From the NCBI GenBank assembly GCA_029856155.1, contig JAHQWL010000040.1:1-64000 (forward strand): DNA of 64,000 nucleotides, written 5' to 3'. The translations under genes were made by a program, and so were the position numbers. The stretch comes from Promethearchaeia archaeon (GTDB lineage: Archaea; Asgardarchaeota; Lokiarchaeia; Sigyniarchaeales; SOKP01). Below are positions 1 to 8,483 of this stretch, piece by piece. Each line of letters begins with the position of its first letter. Position 1 is the first letter of the stretch. The notes under the pieces are model-generated. The model ran no database searches and was not told where the DNA came from. It saw only the letters and a program-made list of their open reading frames with translations.

Positions 1-294
1 TGTATCATCCGTGATTGTTCCATTTGTAGCCCGATACCTAAAAAAGGGAGAGGTATTAAAACCTAGACTAGATATATAGTTATTGTCGAAAAAAACACGA
101 ACTAAGTCAAAGTTTTTGCTATAAGGATTCTCAAAGGATAATTGAGGTGTTTCCACTTTAAAAGTTGCTGAATCTTCCCGGGTTTGATTCTCTAGATTGT
201 CAAAGTTAATTGGAAACGTCTTTATAGTGATAAGAATAATTAAGAGTGCGGACAGTATGATTCTAATATTTTTAGAATTTTTATATTTGATATC
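1..294 (-). CDS. Partial secreted or membrane-anchored protein, 3' end outside the window
   Basis: The reverse strand is open from 294 down to the window edge. The predicted protein starts with a short lysine-rich stretch, then a hydrophobic segment (about residues 12-24, Leu/Ile-rich) like a signal peptide or membrane anchor. A soluble part follows with ordinary amino-acid usage. No family is recognised. The frame is closed upstream by TGA at 295-297 and contains no ATG, GTG or TTG near its beginning, so either a rare start is used (ATT, ATA or CTG are present) or the 5' end is broken. The frame, hydrophobic N-terminus and codon use suggest a real gene or a recent remnant. Confidence 0.4.
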
Positions 295-394
295 TCACAC
301 CTATATACAGGCAATTTAGTGATATTATTAAAGATGATCTGTAATTGAATTTGCATTTTGACGAGTTTGTAATAGATTATCTTAAAATGAAAAA

Positions 395-514
395 CTATTT
401 ATATTTTTGTAAATTCGCTCCAAAATCAAGAAATAGACCTTTCCCGTTCTCCTCAACATAGATTTTATTGCCTCCTATGGTATCATTTCCATTATAAACT
501 GTGATTGAAGTCAT
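395..514 (-). pseudogene. N-terminal fragment of an RNase J-like metallo-beta-lactamase fold protein
   Basis: A 39-residue reading frame starts at ATG (512-514) and stops at 395-397. Its product carries the segment TIGGNKIYVEENGKG followed by LFLDFG. This is the first beta-hairpin of RNase J-type and other beta-CASP-related metallo-beta-lactamases, where it precedes the metal-binding HxHxDH motif. The rest of the enzyme is absent: downstream sequence in all three frames gives no HxHxDH motif. It is most likely the surviving 5' end of a deleted gene. Expression as a peptide cannot be excluded. Confidence 0.6.
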
Positions 515-1053
515 TGGAATTTATCTTTCGCTAATTATCTTATGTTACAATTGAGGTGCTTTCTTAATAAGTCTTTGAGTACTTCATTTTTTAAATTTAT
601 TAGGCTAATTACTTAAAATAACTTCCATGATTTTTGTCTTATTTTTTCAATAAAAAACGGAATTTTTAGTCGTCAATCTTTTTAATTTTTTCTTTTTCAG
701 GGTAAAATTTTAAAAAATACTATAGACATTAATTCTTTTCTTTTCTCTTGTTATAGTTCTCTTAACTTTTTTTTGTGCCCAACCATGGACACATCTTAAA
801 TTACAACCTTCAATAATATTTAAAAAAAGACGTTTCAACCCCTTCACGAAGGAATATTATTAAGTTAGGAACATCTATATAGTAAATTAAAAAGAATAAC
901 ACTATGCTAAAGTTTTATTAAGTTGTATCACTATTTAAAATTCTTTTCTAATTTCTTCCAAATTATTTTTCTTTAAAAAGACTGAATTAGACATATTTTC
1001 AATGAGTTATTATAATTGTTCTTGCCATAGACATTTCATTTAACATTGAAAAT
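515..1053. other. AT-rich stretch without a recognised gene
   Basis: About 540 bases of very AT-rich DNA lie between the metallo-beta-lactamase remnant and the 568-residue membrane protein. Stops are frequent in all frames and no coding pattern or RNA gene is recognised. It probably contains the promoter of the downstream gene, but there are too many TATA-like runs to choose one. Confidence 0.5.
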
Positions 1054-2760
1054 ATGCCCGAACCTCAACAAAATACGCTTTCAATCTCACATAAAGTAAT
1101 AGATAATACCCTAATGGTTAATTTCAAATTTCCTCAAAACTTAATATTCAAATCAGAAAAATCGTTTAAAATGTACTTGGATTTTGAACCTGTTATTTCT
1201 AAAAGATCCAAGATTAAGAATTTGTTAGTGCCCATCTATTCACTAAAAAAAGGGATAAGGCGTGCCGTCTCAATAGTAATTAGACAAACTCCAGAAATAT
1301 ATAAAAATTTAGTGTCATATCGAAAAGATTTAATTAGTTTTTGTAAAACAGCTTGTAATGATTATTCAAAATTGAATTTTCACACTCCTGAATATAAGAG
1401 AATCCGCAAAAAAATCAAAGAAATGGATAAAAAATTACGAATGTTCCTAAAACACAATAATAGAGAGAAAATACAGCAATTGTGGAACTTATTAGACGAG
1501 TATGAAAAACGGGAAAGCAAATTGGAGCAAAATTTAATAAATCAGTTTTTCACTCAAAAAAAACCAGAATTTATTTTATTAAGAGAAACATACATAGGGA
1601 TTTGCAGAGATATATTAAAAATTTTTAAAGAGAAAGTCCCTGATTCCTATGAGAATCAGGCTTCATTTGAAGAATTAGAGAAATCTCTAGAATTTTTTAG
1701 AGACATTAATAATATAATAGATCCTACTAAAGTTAAGTATTTTACTGATATTTTACTAAATTGGAAAAAAAAAATCAAGAAATCTCTTATTAAAATCGAA
1801 AATAAAAAAGAAAATAAAGAGAGAGACGATGAGATTGATAAAAACATTAATCCTAAAAGAATAATAACTCATCAAAATATTTTACAATCACTTTTTTATA
1901 ATGCTAAAATTGAAAGTAAAAAGAGAAAAAAAGCGAAGTTATCAAAAAGCTTGAATATTGACTATAATAATCCGAATATGTTATTTGAGTTCGATTTAGA
2001 GAGAGTGTATAAAAATTTTCTTTCATTTCTCTCAGCTGTCATTAAACACAGTATTAGATATAAGAAGACAATTGAAGATGATTATTTAAAAATTGACCTA
2101 AAAAAAAATGATATTGATATAATCTGTAATAAATTCAAAGTGTTTAATAAAAAGGTATTAAAAATTAAGCAATTTAATTCATTAATCGGAATTCAATTAA
2201 ATTTCTCTGAAATCTTTACATTGGTGTGGGGTAATTTCACGAAAGATAAATCGCGATCGAAGTTATTTAAGAAAAATAATTGGTATTCTAATATTCAATT
2301 TTCGGAACGTGCTAAAAATGCTCTCAAAATAGGTCTGTCAGTTTTTGCAGTTATTTTTTTAACTATTGGTTTAACCATGAGTACCATTACAAATTCAAGA
2401 CCTACGATTGTTGGAAAATATGATTCAGTAAAGATTGATTATCAATTCTGGGAGTCCGACAAATATAAGGATTATAATATACTTAATCCGTTATTTGATA
2501 ATACTATTTGGATTACTATGATACCAATTACAGAGAATTCTACTTCGGGGCTTATCTTAGGGTTATATAATAATCTATTGGGAAAAGAAGTGTATTATGA
2601 AAGCGGATTAATATGGCTAGAGAAATGCATTGACCAAGATCGAGACGGTATAGATGATATCACTGAAAAACCCGCACTCACATATGGAAACAGTTCAGAC
2701 CAATATTTCAATACATATTTGATGATCCAATTTAAAGTTCTTAGCATTCGAAAAACTTAG
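1054..2760 (+). CDS. Membrane-anchored protein of unknown function with long charged N-terminal region
   Basis: This 568-residue protein has no recognised family. Residues 1-425 are highly charged, Lys/Glu-rich and mostly helical in character, with likely coiled-coil stretches around 100-160 and 200-270. One membrane segment is clear at about 427-447 (IGLSVFAVIFLTIGLTM). The remaining roughly 120 residues would lie outside the cell, with Gly/Asn/Trp-rich sequence and an acidic motif, DQDRDGIDD, resembling calcium-binding thrombospondin type 3 repeats. The topology (large cytosolic helical part, single anchor, small external calcium-binding-like part) is inferred. Its last codons run into a UvrC-like remnant in another frame, so the present C-terminus may be a rearrangement junction. 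Confidence 0.7.
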   Translation: MPEPQQNTLSISHKVIDNTLMVNFKFPQNLIFKSEKSFKMYLDFEPVISKRSKIKNLLVPIYSLKKGIRRAVSIVIRQTPEIYKNLVSYRKDLISFCKTACNDYSKLNFHTPEYKRIRKKIKEMDKKLRMFLKHNNREKIQQLWNLLDEYEKRESKLEQNLINQFFTQKKPEFILLRETYIGICRDILKIFKEKVPDSYENQASFEELEKSLEFFRDINNIIDPTKVKYFTDILLNWKKKIKKSLIKIENKKENKERDDEIDKNINPKRIITHQNILQSLFYNAKIESKKRKKAKLSKSLNIDYNNPNMLFEFDLERVYKNFLSFLSAVIKHSIRYKKTIEDDYLKIDLKKNDIDIICNKFKVFNKKVLKIKQFNSLIGIQLNFSEIFTLVWGNFTKDKSRSKLFKKNNWYSNIQFSERAKNALKIGLSVFAVIFLTIGLTMSTITNSRPTIVGKYDSVKIDYQFWESDKYKDYNILNPLFDNTIWITMIPITENSTSGLILGLYNNLLGKEVYYESGLIWLEKCIDQDRDGIDDITEKPALTYGNSSDQYFNTYLMIQFKVLSIRKT

Positions 2761-2839
2761 GAAAACTTCAAAAGAAGAGATTGATCAAATTGTTGGAAAG
2801 AAGTTAGCTAATAAAATTCAATTAGCTTATAGGGAATAG
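2726..2839 (+). pseudogene. C-terminal remnant resembling excinuclease UvrC helix-hairpin-helix
   Basis: Overlapping the end of the preceding gene in another frame, a 37-codon open stretch ends at TAG 2837-2839. It encodes a peptide containing FEKLRKTSKEEIDQIVGKKL, which matches the second half of the tandem helix-hairpin-helix domain at the very C-terminus of UvrC (typically a FGS-x-EKL-x-x-AS-x-EEL pattern then GKKLAEKI). It is preceded by an in-frame TGA at 2723-2725 and has no start codon. I read it as the tail of a deleted uvrC gene; an XPF-type helix-hairpin-helix is less likely. Confidence 0.5.
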
Positions 2840-3438
2840 CTTTACTTTCTATTATAGATTGTAATTGAATGTATATAAAAAATATTAATTTAATAATTTA
2901 TAAATATAAGACTATTCTAAATGGTTTTTCAATCTATGGATGTTTATGGAACCCAATAAATTCAATGATATTTCACCCTTTTAGTTTATTTGTTGTAACT
3001 TTCAATAATAAATGAGATTTTTGCAGGAATAAATAAGACAATTCTTAAAAATAAATAAGACAACCAACTTACCATCCCCCTACTCTATTTTTCTATAATT
3101 TTTATTACTTAAATCCATTAATAAAACCATTTATAATTGATTTCTCAAAAATCTCTTTTAAATTTATCTCAAATAAGCAAATCTCTCATTTGATTAAATC
3201 TATTTATTCTTATATACCTAAAGTACTTTTCATGTATATATCTTTTTCTTAGGTTTGAATTTTCAATTGGAGAAGAAGTAGAAATTAAAGAAAGAACCAT
3301 AGATTTATGTTTCAAAACCACTTACGGTGCAGATGTTTTTAGATTTATTATATTTGATCACCTACTTATTGATTCTTTTTATTTTAAATTGAAAAAAATC
3401 CAAGGATATAAAATGTCAAGTTTTTAATAAAAATGTAA
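2840..3438. other. Gene-poor stretch with degraded coding fragments
   Basis: No intact gene is visible. From about 3233 to 3427 the plus strand has an open stretch without a start codon, including FSIGEEVEIKERTIDLCFKT and ending at TAA 3425-3427. It has protein-like composition but is not assigned. It lies just before a TFIIB-like tail and could be part of the same decayed gene. The remainder is AT-rich with dense stops. Confidence 0.4.
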
Positions 3439-3573
3439 AAATATTTGATACCACTTTTAATTACATGGACAAATTATTTAAATAGTGATTATCGAACAAT
3501 AAGCACTAAAATTACTGAAGCGACTTTAAGAACTAGAATAAAAAATATTAAAGAATTATCAAATTTAAACTAA
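3439..3573 (+). pseudogene. Possible C-terminal remnant of transcription factor B (TFIIB)
   Basis: A 44-codon open stretch without a start codon ends at TAA 3571-3573. Its end reads ISTKITEATLRTRIKNIKEL, close to the last helix of archaeal TFB/TFIIB cyclin repeats (usual pattern: (V/I)TEVT(L/I)RNRYKEL). The upstream cyclin repeats are missing or degraded. It ends 4 bases before the GTG start of the metallophosphoesterase gene. The match is short, so the identity is tentative. Confidence 0.4.
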
Positions 3574-3577
3574 GAGT

Positions 3578-5638
3578 GTGATTATGAATTCGAAAGGCTT
3601 ATTTTTAGTTAGCCCAAACTTTGGGCATCCCAGAATATTGAATATTGACAGAGAATTAACCAAGCAAGACTTTAAAACAGATTTATTAATCATAACTCAT
3701 ATAGAGAATCCAAAAAAAGTAAAAGAAGTATTAACTAACAATATAAAATTTATACCTATTTTTGAATATAAGTGGAAATTAGAGCAACTTATCGAAAAGA
3801 GAGGATTAAGAGATAAAATTAAGAGTTTATGGAAAAAAATAAAAAAAATTTTCTCATTTGAAAAAAAAGAAAAAGGATTTGAAATTTCAATTGAAGAATT
3901 AGATAAGTTTGGAAACAAACAAGTAAGGGTTAAAAAAATAAAAAAGAAAGATTTAAAGAAAATAAAACCACGTGCTTTTAGGGGAAATCCAATAATCACT
4001 AAAATCATAAACATAAGGTCAACAACTCCAACAAAGATCAATAAGTCAATATATATAGAGGATCAATATTGTAACCCACAGAATTATTTAAGAAAATTAG
4101 AGGTGTTTGGTAATTTAGAATATTTTTATACAATTACTTTAGAATTTAACTTAACTGATGAGATTTTAGACTTTTTATCAAATAGAAATTTCATTATGTT
4201 TGATATTTTATTGGCAAATTCTAATTTGGATAAAAAAGTAAATTATCATGCGATTGTCATTTCGAAAAATGATTGGAGAAATATTAATATCGTGCAAGCT
4301 ACTGATTTACATATAGCTAAAAGAAATGATGAAATGTTTAATAAAATTAATAATATGTATCAAAATCTTAGAAGTGAAAATATCAAAAGAATAAATCAAA
4401 TCGAAACGATTCCACCAAAATCAAAAGATAAGGATGAGATTAGAAAATCTCTTGTTAAAATCGATCTCTCATATAAAAAGAGATTGATTAATCCAAACAA
4501 TCTTTTTAGAAAATTTGTTAAAATTATAAATAAAAAAGTTATCAATAATGAAATTGATTTTGTAATTATTACAGGAGATATTGTAGATTTTACTAATATG
4601 AGTAAAATCTCTTCAAGTAAAAATAATATTTTTGCTTATGAGAATAGTAATTGGAAGACTTTCAAAAATATTCTCTTAAATATAGACCAAAATAATCAAA
4701 AAGGTATAAAAAAAACCGAAGAAATCTTATGTCCTATCTTTACCATTCCCGGAAATCATGATTATCGCCCTTGGCAGTATGATTTAACTTGGGGAGGAAT
4801 TTATAAAAAAATAGGGCTTAAAAAAATCGAAGCTCAGGCATTAAAAGAAGAATATTCAGCTTCTCCAATAAGAGCTATTTTAAGAAGTGAAAATGCATTA
4901 GAAGGATACTTATCAGAAATAAATGCTTCATTAGATTACTATTTAAAATTAGGTAATTCTTTATTCATTTTTTTAAATACTGGCGCGGATTCCTATAAAA
5001 AAATGGCTGATTTTTTATCAGGAAGTCCATCTCTAACAGGTCTTACTCAGAAACAAATAATTTTTTTAAATAATATTATTAAATCTAAGTATAATAAAAA
5101 TTCTCAAATTTTTCTGTGTTTACATGCGCCTCCAATAAATACAAGGGAGAAACGAGGTATTTTAAGTCGAATAAAAAAAAAATTTAAAAAAATAATGAAA
5201 ATAAAATTAGATCAGTTCAGAGAATCTAAATTTGCTGGTCTAAAAAGGAAAATAGAAAAAACCCGTATTGATGATAAATTTAATGTTAGATATGGAACGA
5301 TTTCTTCTAATTGGGAGAAATTGATTAATTTTTGTTATGATTATTGTACTCTTATTATATCAGGTCATACACACATGTTAAATGAATATAGATTGAAAAA
5401 GATTTTTCAAAATAGCTCTAATGATGAAGAAGAAAAAGATTCATCGATTGCAGTATTTTATGATGTTTATTCTGAGATTTATAATAATAATCAGAATATT
5501 CAAAAATATAGGCCCTTCATAGTTCAGACTCCTGCCTTGGGACTGAAATCCTTTAAAAGACGTAAGAAAGTAGGAGCATATCGAGAGATATTAATCAAAA
5601 ATGGAAAATTGTTTTCATTTCAAGTTAATTACGTTTAA
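3578..5638 (+). CDS. Calcineurin-like metallophosphoesterase with large N-terminal domain
   Basis: The C-terminal two thirds carry the five blocks of the binuclear metallophosphoesterase fold: ATDLH near residue 242, ITGDIVD near 331, PGNHDY near 391, LHAPP near 514 and SGHTHM near 594. These supply the two-metal site for phosphoester hydrolysis. About 230 residues before the first motif form a separate, lysine-rich domain of unknown type. No signal peptide is evident. At 686 residues it is much longer than CpdA-type enzymes, and it has long lysine-rich insertions between motifs. The start is GTG 3578 or the ATG two codons later. The substrate cannot be read from sequence. Confidence 0.85.
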   Translation: MIMNSKGLFLVSPNFGHPRILNIDRELTKQDFKTDLLIITHIENPKKVKEVLTNNIKFIPIFEYKWKLEQLIEKRGLRDKIKSLWKKIKKIFSFEKKEKGFEISIEELDKFGNKQVRVKKIKKKDLKKIKPRAFRGNPIITKIINIRSTTPTKINKSIYIEDQYCNPQNYLRKLEVFGNLEYFYTITLEFNLTDEILDFLSNRNFIMFDILLANSNLDKKVNYHAIVISKNDWRNINIVQATDLHIAKRNDEMFNKINNMYQNLRSENIKRINQIETIPPKSKDKDEIRKSLVKIDLSYKKRLINPNNLFRKFVKIINKKVINNEIDFVIITGDIVDFTNMSKISSSKNNIFAYENSNWKTFKNILLNIDQNNQKGIKKTEEILCPIFTIPGNHDYRPWQYDLTWGGIYKKIGLKKIEAQALKEEYSASPIRAILRSENALEGYLSEINASLDYYLKLGNSLFIFLNTGADSYKKMADFLSGSPSLTGLTQKQIIFLNNIIKSKYNKNSQIFLCLHAPPINTREKRGILSRIKKKFKKIMKIKLDQFRESKFAGLKRKIEKTRIDDKFNVRYGTISSNWEKLINFCYDYCTLIISGHTHMLNEYRLKKIFQNSSNDEEEKDSSIAVFYDVYSEIYNNNQNIQKYRPFIVQTPALGLKSFKRRKKVGAYREILIKNGKLFSFQVNYV

Positions 5639-5688
5639 CATAATTATTTATTTATATAGATAAAAGTATAAAAAAAAGGTGATCATTA

Positions 5689-5859
5689 ATGACTTTCCAA
5701 GAACTAGGAATTAGTATTAATGCAATCAATGGTCGAAAAGATATAAATATAAATAATCCTCCACTCGTTCAAGAGAAAGAATTTATGGATTCGGATACTT
5801 TAAGAAATTTATTAAATCGTGGTCAAAAACCAAATAATAAGAAAAATCATAAAAGCTAA
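5689..5859 (+). CDS. Small hypothetical protein (56 aa)
   Basis: An ATG at 5689 is preceded by a clear ribosome-binding site, AAAGGTGATC (about 5676-5685), and opens a 56-codon frame. The product is hydrophilic and Asn/Lys-rich, with basic residues at the C-terminus and no Cys or membrane segment. It follows the metallophosphoesterase by 50 bases on the same strand and may be cotranscribed. No family is recognised. The ribosome-binding site is the main reason to believe it. Confidence 0.55.
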   Translation: MTFQELGISINAINGRKDININNPPLVQEKEFMDSDTLRNLLNRGQKPNNKKNHKS

Positions 5860-6112
5860 TTAGGAAACCATTACGGGAGAAACTAATTATTAGAGAGAAT
5901 GGGCTCAAGATAAATACTTTAATGCCTCAACTTCTATAGGGATTAAAATTTAATATCGAGATTATGAAAGACTTCTATGATATAGATTTAGAAGAAAAAT
6001 AACTAATCTCAGTAGACACAGGCATTTAAATATAAAAAAGATGTACTTTTTAAAACAGCATGACATTATTTAATTATAATAATTAGACATTAGAGATCGA
6101 AGTGAGATACAA

Positions 6113-6562
6113 ATGGAACTATTTGATTGGTTATTTATCATTTCAAGCATGATTTTTTTCTCTTCTGTAATTGGAGTATTTATCTTAACTGCTAATAATA
6201 AGACTGATAAAGTTAAAGTATTTGGAGTGATTTTTGCTGTTTTAATGCTTCCAATCGGTGCGATATTGATTAATTATATTGTAATTGGAAAACCTCTGAA
6301 ACTAATTATATATGTAATACTGATCCTTTTTTATTTGCTGGTAGAGTTTTTGCTTGATCAGGTTTTCAAGATTGATTTTCGATCAAAACTAAGTACACAC
6401 GTTCCTTATATCATTATTGAATGGGCTGCTTGCTATTCTCTCTTGTTTGGCTCTCTCGCAATCGATTTAACTTGGGGATGGGTAATATTTTTCTTTTTTT
6501 TGGCCTTCATAATTGCGTTAGTATATAATATTGTAAAACTTAAGAAACTGAAAAAAGAATAG
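6113..6562 (+). CDS. Four-helix integral membrane protein of unknown function
   Basis: The 149-residue product has about four hydrophobic segments (residues 5-27, 36-57, 63-82 and 108-140) with a lysine-rich C-terminal tail (KLKKLKKE). No charged catalytic motif or known transporter signature is visible. It starts at ATG 6113 after AGTGAGATACAA. It stands alone between two short gene-free stretches. It is convergent with the rubredoxin genes downstream. Confidence 0.65.
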   Translation: MELFDWLFIISSMIFFSSVIGVFILTANNKTDKVKVFGVIFAVLMLPIGAILINYIVIGKPLKLIIYVILILFYLLVEFLLDQVFKIDFRSKLSTHVPYIIIEWAACYSLLFGSLAIDLTWGWVIFFFFLAFIIALVYNIVKLKKLKKE

Positions 6563-6797
6563 ATATCTGTAGATATAATAAAGAAAAATATAATCAAATT
6601 AAGAAGATCGTTAAGTCCTCGTATTAATAGGGAAATAAGGATTGATTAAAGCGAGGATTATTTTTACAAGAATCTCCAAAAACTCTTTATCGGCCCCAAA
6701 TTGATGAGGAAATAAGACATGATGATAAATAAGAGCTTCTTAATATTTAATTTTATGGATTTGATTAGTGAATATGTATTAGAAATTCTTTTAAAAT

Positions 6798-6947
6798 TTA
6801 TGTAGGCATCTCTTTTCTCACAAAAAATTTTTTTGAAGATTTACACTTTGGACATCTAAATTCATTTTCATCTAATTCTTCGAAAGGTTTATCTTTTTCA
6901 TCATTATCGTAAATATAATTACATCTTTTACACCGGTAAAGCGAAAT
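6798..6947 (-). CDS. Rubredoxin with probable ATT start
   Basis: The 49-residue frame contains both rubredoxin iron knuckles, YRCKRCNYIYD near the N-terminus and FRCPKCKSSKKFF near residue 36. The spacing fits a [Fe(Cys)4] electron carrier, although the linker is Asp/Glu-rich and short. No ATG, GTG or TTG lies in frame: TGA closes it at about 6954-6956. An ATT codon at 6945-6947 lies five bases after GAGGTGA, a good ribosome-binding site, and would give the normal rubredoxin beginning (Met)-Ser-Leu-Tyr-Arg-Cys. It follows the rubredoxin reductase gene by 26 bases, so the pair is probably one transcript. Confidence 0.75.
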   Translation of the reverse strand: MSLYRCKRCNYIYDNDEKDKPFEELDENEFRCPKCKSSKKFFVRKEMPT

Positions 6948-6973
6948 TGACTTTCACCTCATTATAAATATAA

Positions 6974-8326
6974 TTAGGAATTACTTTTTTTCTTAAGTTC
7001 TTTTTTGGAGCCTTTACAATTTGGACAGGTCCAATCAGGTGGTAGATCCTTAAAGAGAATACCCATTTTAGCCTCATCATATTCCATTCCACAATTATTA
7101 CATACGTAAGCATATAATTCTAATAATTTTTTCAACTCATCTCTATCAACATCTTCTTCCATCTTGTTATACACATAAGACAATGCTTTATTTTCACCAA
7201 ATAATATGGCTCCTTTTAATTTATTTCCTTTTAGCACTAACTTCTGATAACAACAATCTTTTTTATCGGCTTTTTTTAAGATTTCCCAGGCGCCACCTTC
7301 TTCTTTCGTAGGATCTATAATTCCTATTGATGTTAGTTCTAGTCCTACAATTTTAAGAGTATTTTTAGGTGTAGTTCCTTCATAATCGACGTTTTTTAAC
7401 CCAAGCAAAGAAGCTGCGACTATTTTTGATTGTTCCATACACGCTGGAATAATACCCCATATTTGATTTTTATATTCTATACAATCTCCAACAGCATAGA
7501 TATCTTTTTCACTGGTTTCTAAAAATTCATTAACGATTATTCCTCTATTTGTTTGGATATTTGCTTCCTTAGCTAAATCTATCGTTGGACTAATACCTGC
7601 TTGAATCAAAACAATATCGCTATCAAATTTTCGTCCATCTTTTAATTTAATTCCTTCGACTCTACCATTTCCTAAAATTTCTTCGGTAACAGCATCTAAG
7701 ACTACATTAATTCCTCGACTTTCGATTTCTTCTTTTAACATAGCACCGCATTCTTCATCTAATTGTCTTGGTAATAATCGGGGAAAGAATTCTACTACAG
7801 TAGTTTCCAAATTACACGCTTTTATTTGATTAGCTAATTCTAGACCTAATAAACCCCCACCAATAATTATTGCTGTTCCAACTGAGGATTTTTTTATAAA
7901 ATCTCGTATTTCTAGAGCATCATCAATACTCCGGAGTGTAAAAACACCTTTCTTTTCTTGTTTCATTTCAGCTGCATTTTTAATAGGTGGAATACTAGGA
8001 GTACTTCCAAGTGCTAAAATGAGCTTATCATAGGCAATCAATGAATTCTCTCCTTCTATGTGTATTAATTTTGAGTTTGGGTCGATTTTATTAACTTTTT
8101 TATTTAAATGTAAGTCAATTTGCTTACTTTTATACCAATTTTCTTTAAAAACAATTAAATCATCAATAGTCACTTTCTCAGATATCAATTCTGGTAGCTT
8201 TACCCTTGTATAATAGGGGTATTTTTCTTGCGTATAGATCTCAATTTCTACTTCATCGTTGAGAGATCTTAAATTTTGGGCAGAAAATGTTCCAGAAATA
8301 TTGTTCCCGATTATAACAACTTTCAT
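6974..8326 (-). CDS. FAD-dependent NAD(P)H:rubredoxin oxidoreductase with C-terminal rubredoxin domain
   Basis: Residues 1-390 form a pyridine nucleotide-disulfide oxidoreductase fold of the NirB/NorW/NADH-rubredoxin reductase type. An FAD-binding motif VVIIGNNISG lies at the N-terminus, an NAD(P)-binding IIIGGGLLGLELA near residue 155, and DIYAVGDC for the flavin near 280. Residues about 408-445 are a complete rubredoxin (CNNCG ... WTCPNCKG). This fusion lets the flavoprotein pass electrons to its own rubredoxin and then to a partner, probably the free rubredoxin downstream. Such systems feed oxygen- or peroxide-reducing proteins in anaerobes; none is in the window, so the final acceptor is unknown. 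Confidence 0.88.
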   Translation of the reverse strand: MKVVIIGNNISGTFSAQNLRSLNDEVEIEIYTQEKYPYYTRVKLPELISEKVTIDDLIVFKENWYKSKQIDLHLNKKVNKIDPNSKLIHIEGENSLIAYDKLILALGSTPSIPPIKNAAEMKQEKKGVFTLRSIDDALEIRDFIKKSSVGTAIIIGGGLLGLELANQIKACNLETTVVEFFPRLLPRQLDEECGAMLKEEIESRGINVVLDAVTEEILGNGRVEGIKLKDGRKFDSDIVLIQAGISPTIDLAKEANIQTNRGIIVNEFLETSEKDIYAVGDCIEYKNQIWGIIPACMEQSKIVAASLLGLKNVDYEGTTPKNTLKIVGLELTSIGIIDPTKEEGGAWEILKKADKKDCCYQKLVLKGNKLKGAILFGENKALSYVYNKMEEDVDRDELKKLLELYAYVCNNCGMEYDEAKMGILFKDLPPDWTCPNCKGSKKELKKKSNS

Positions 8327-8438
8327 AGAATAATTAGTTTTTTCATCTTATTTTAACATTATTATTATACATTTTAATCTAGAAGCCAGACCCCAATGAA
8401 CATGCTCAATTTCAAACTTAAATCATAATGACTTATTT

Positions 8439-8446
8439 TTTAAATA
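8439..8446 (+). promoter_or_regulatory. TATA box candidate for the CooS-like gene
   Basis: TTTAAATA is a perfect match to the archaeal TATA-box consensus. It lies 45 bases before the ATG of the CooS-like gene. A start about 25 bases downstream would give a leader near 17 nt containing the weak ribosome-binding site GTGGTTA. The divergent rubredoxin reductase starts at 8326, so this spacer probably carries promoters for both. Confidence 0.45.
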
Positions 8447-8483
8447 CAATAGTTTTAAAAAATTTGGATAAAAGTGGTTAATT

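Noticed and set aside
6590-6760. Two diverged copies of an ATTAATAGGGAAATAAGG-like segment with TCCTCG/CGAGGA flanks
   Set aside because: The match between copies is partial and the possible stem has a loop of about 30 bases; not convincing as a repeat family or structured RNA.
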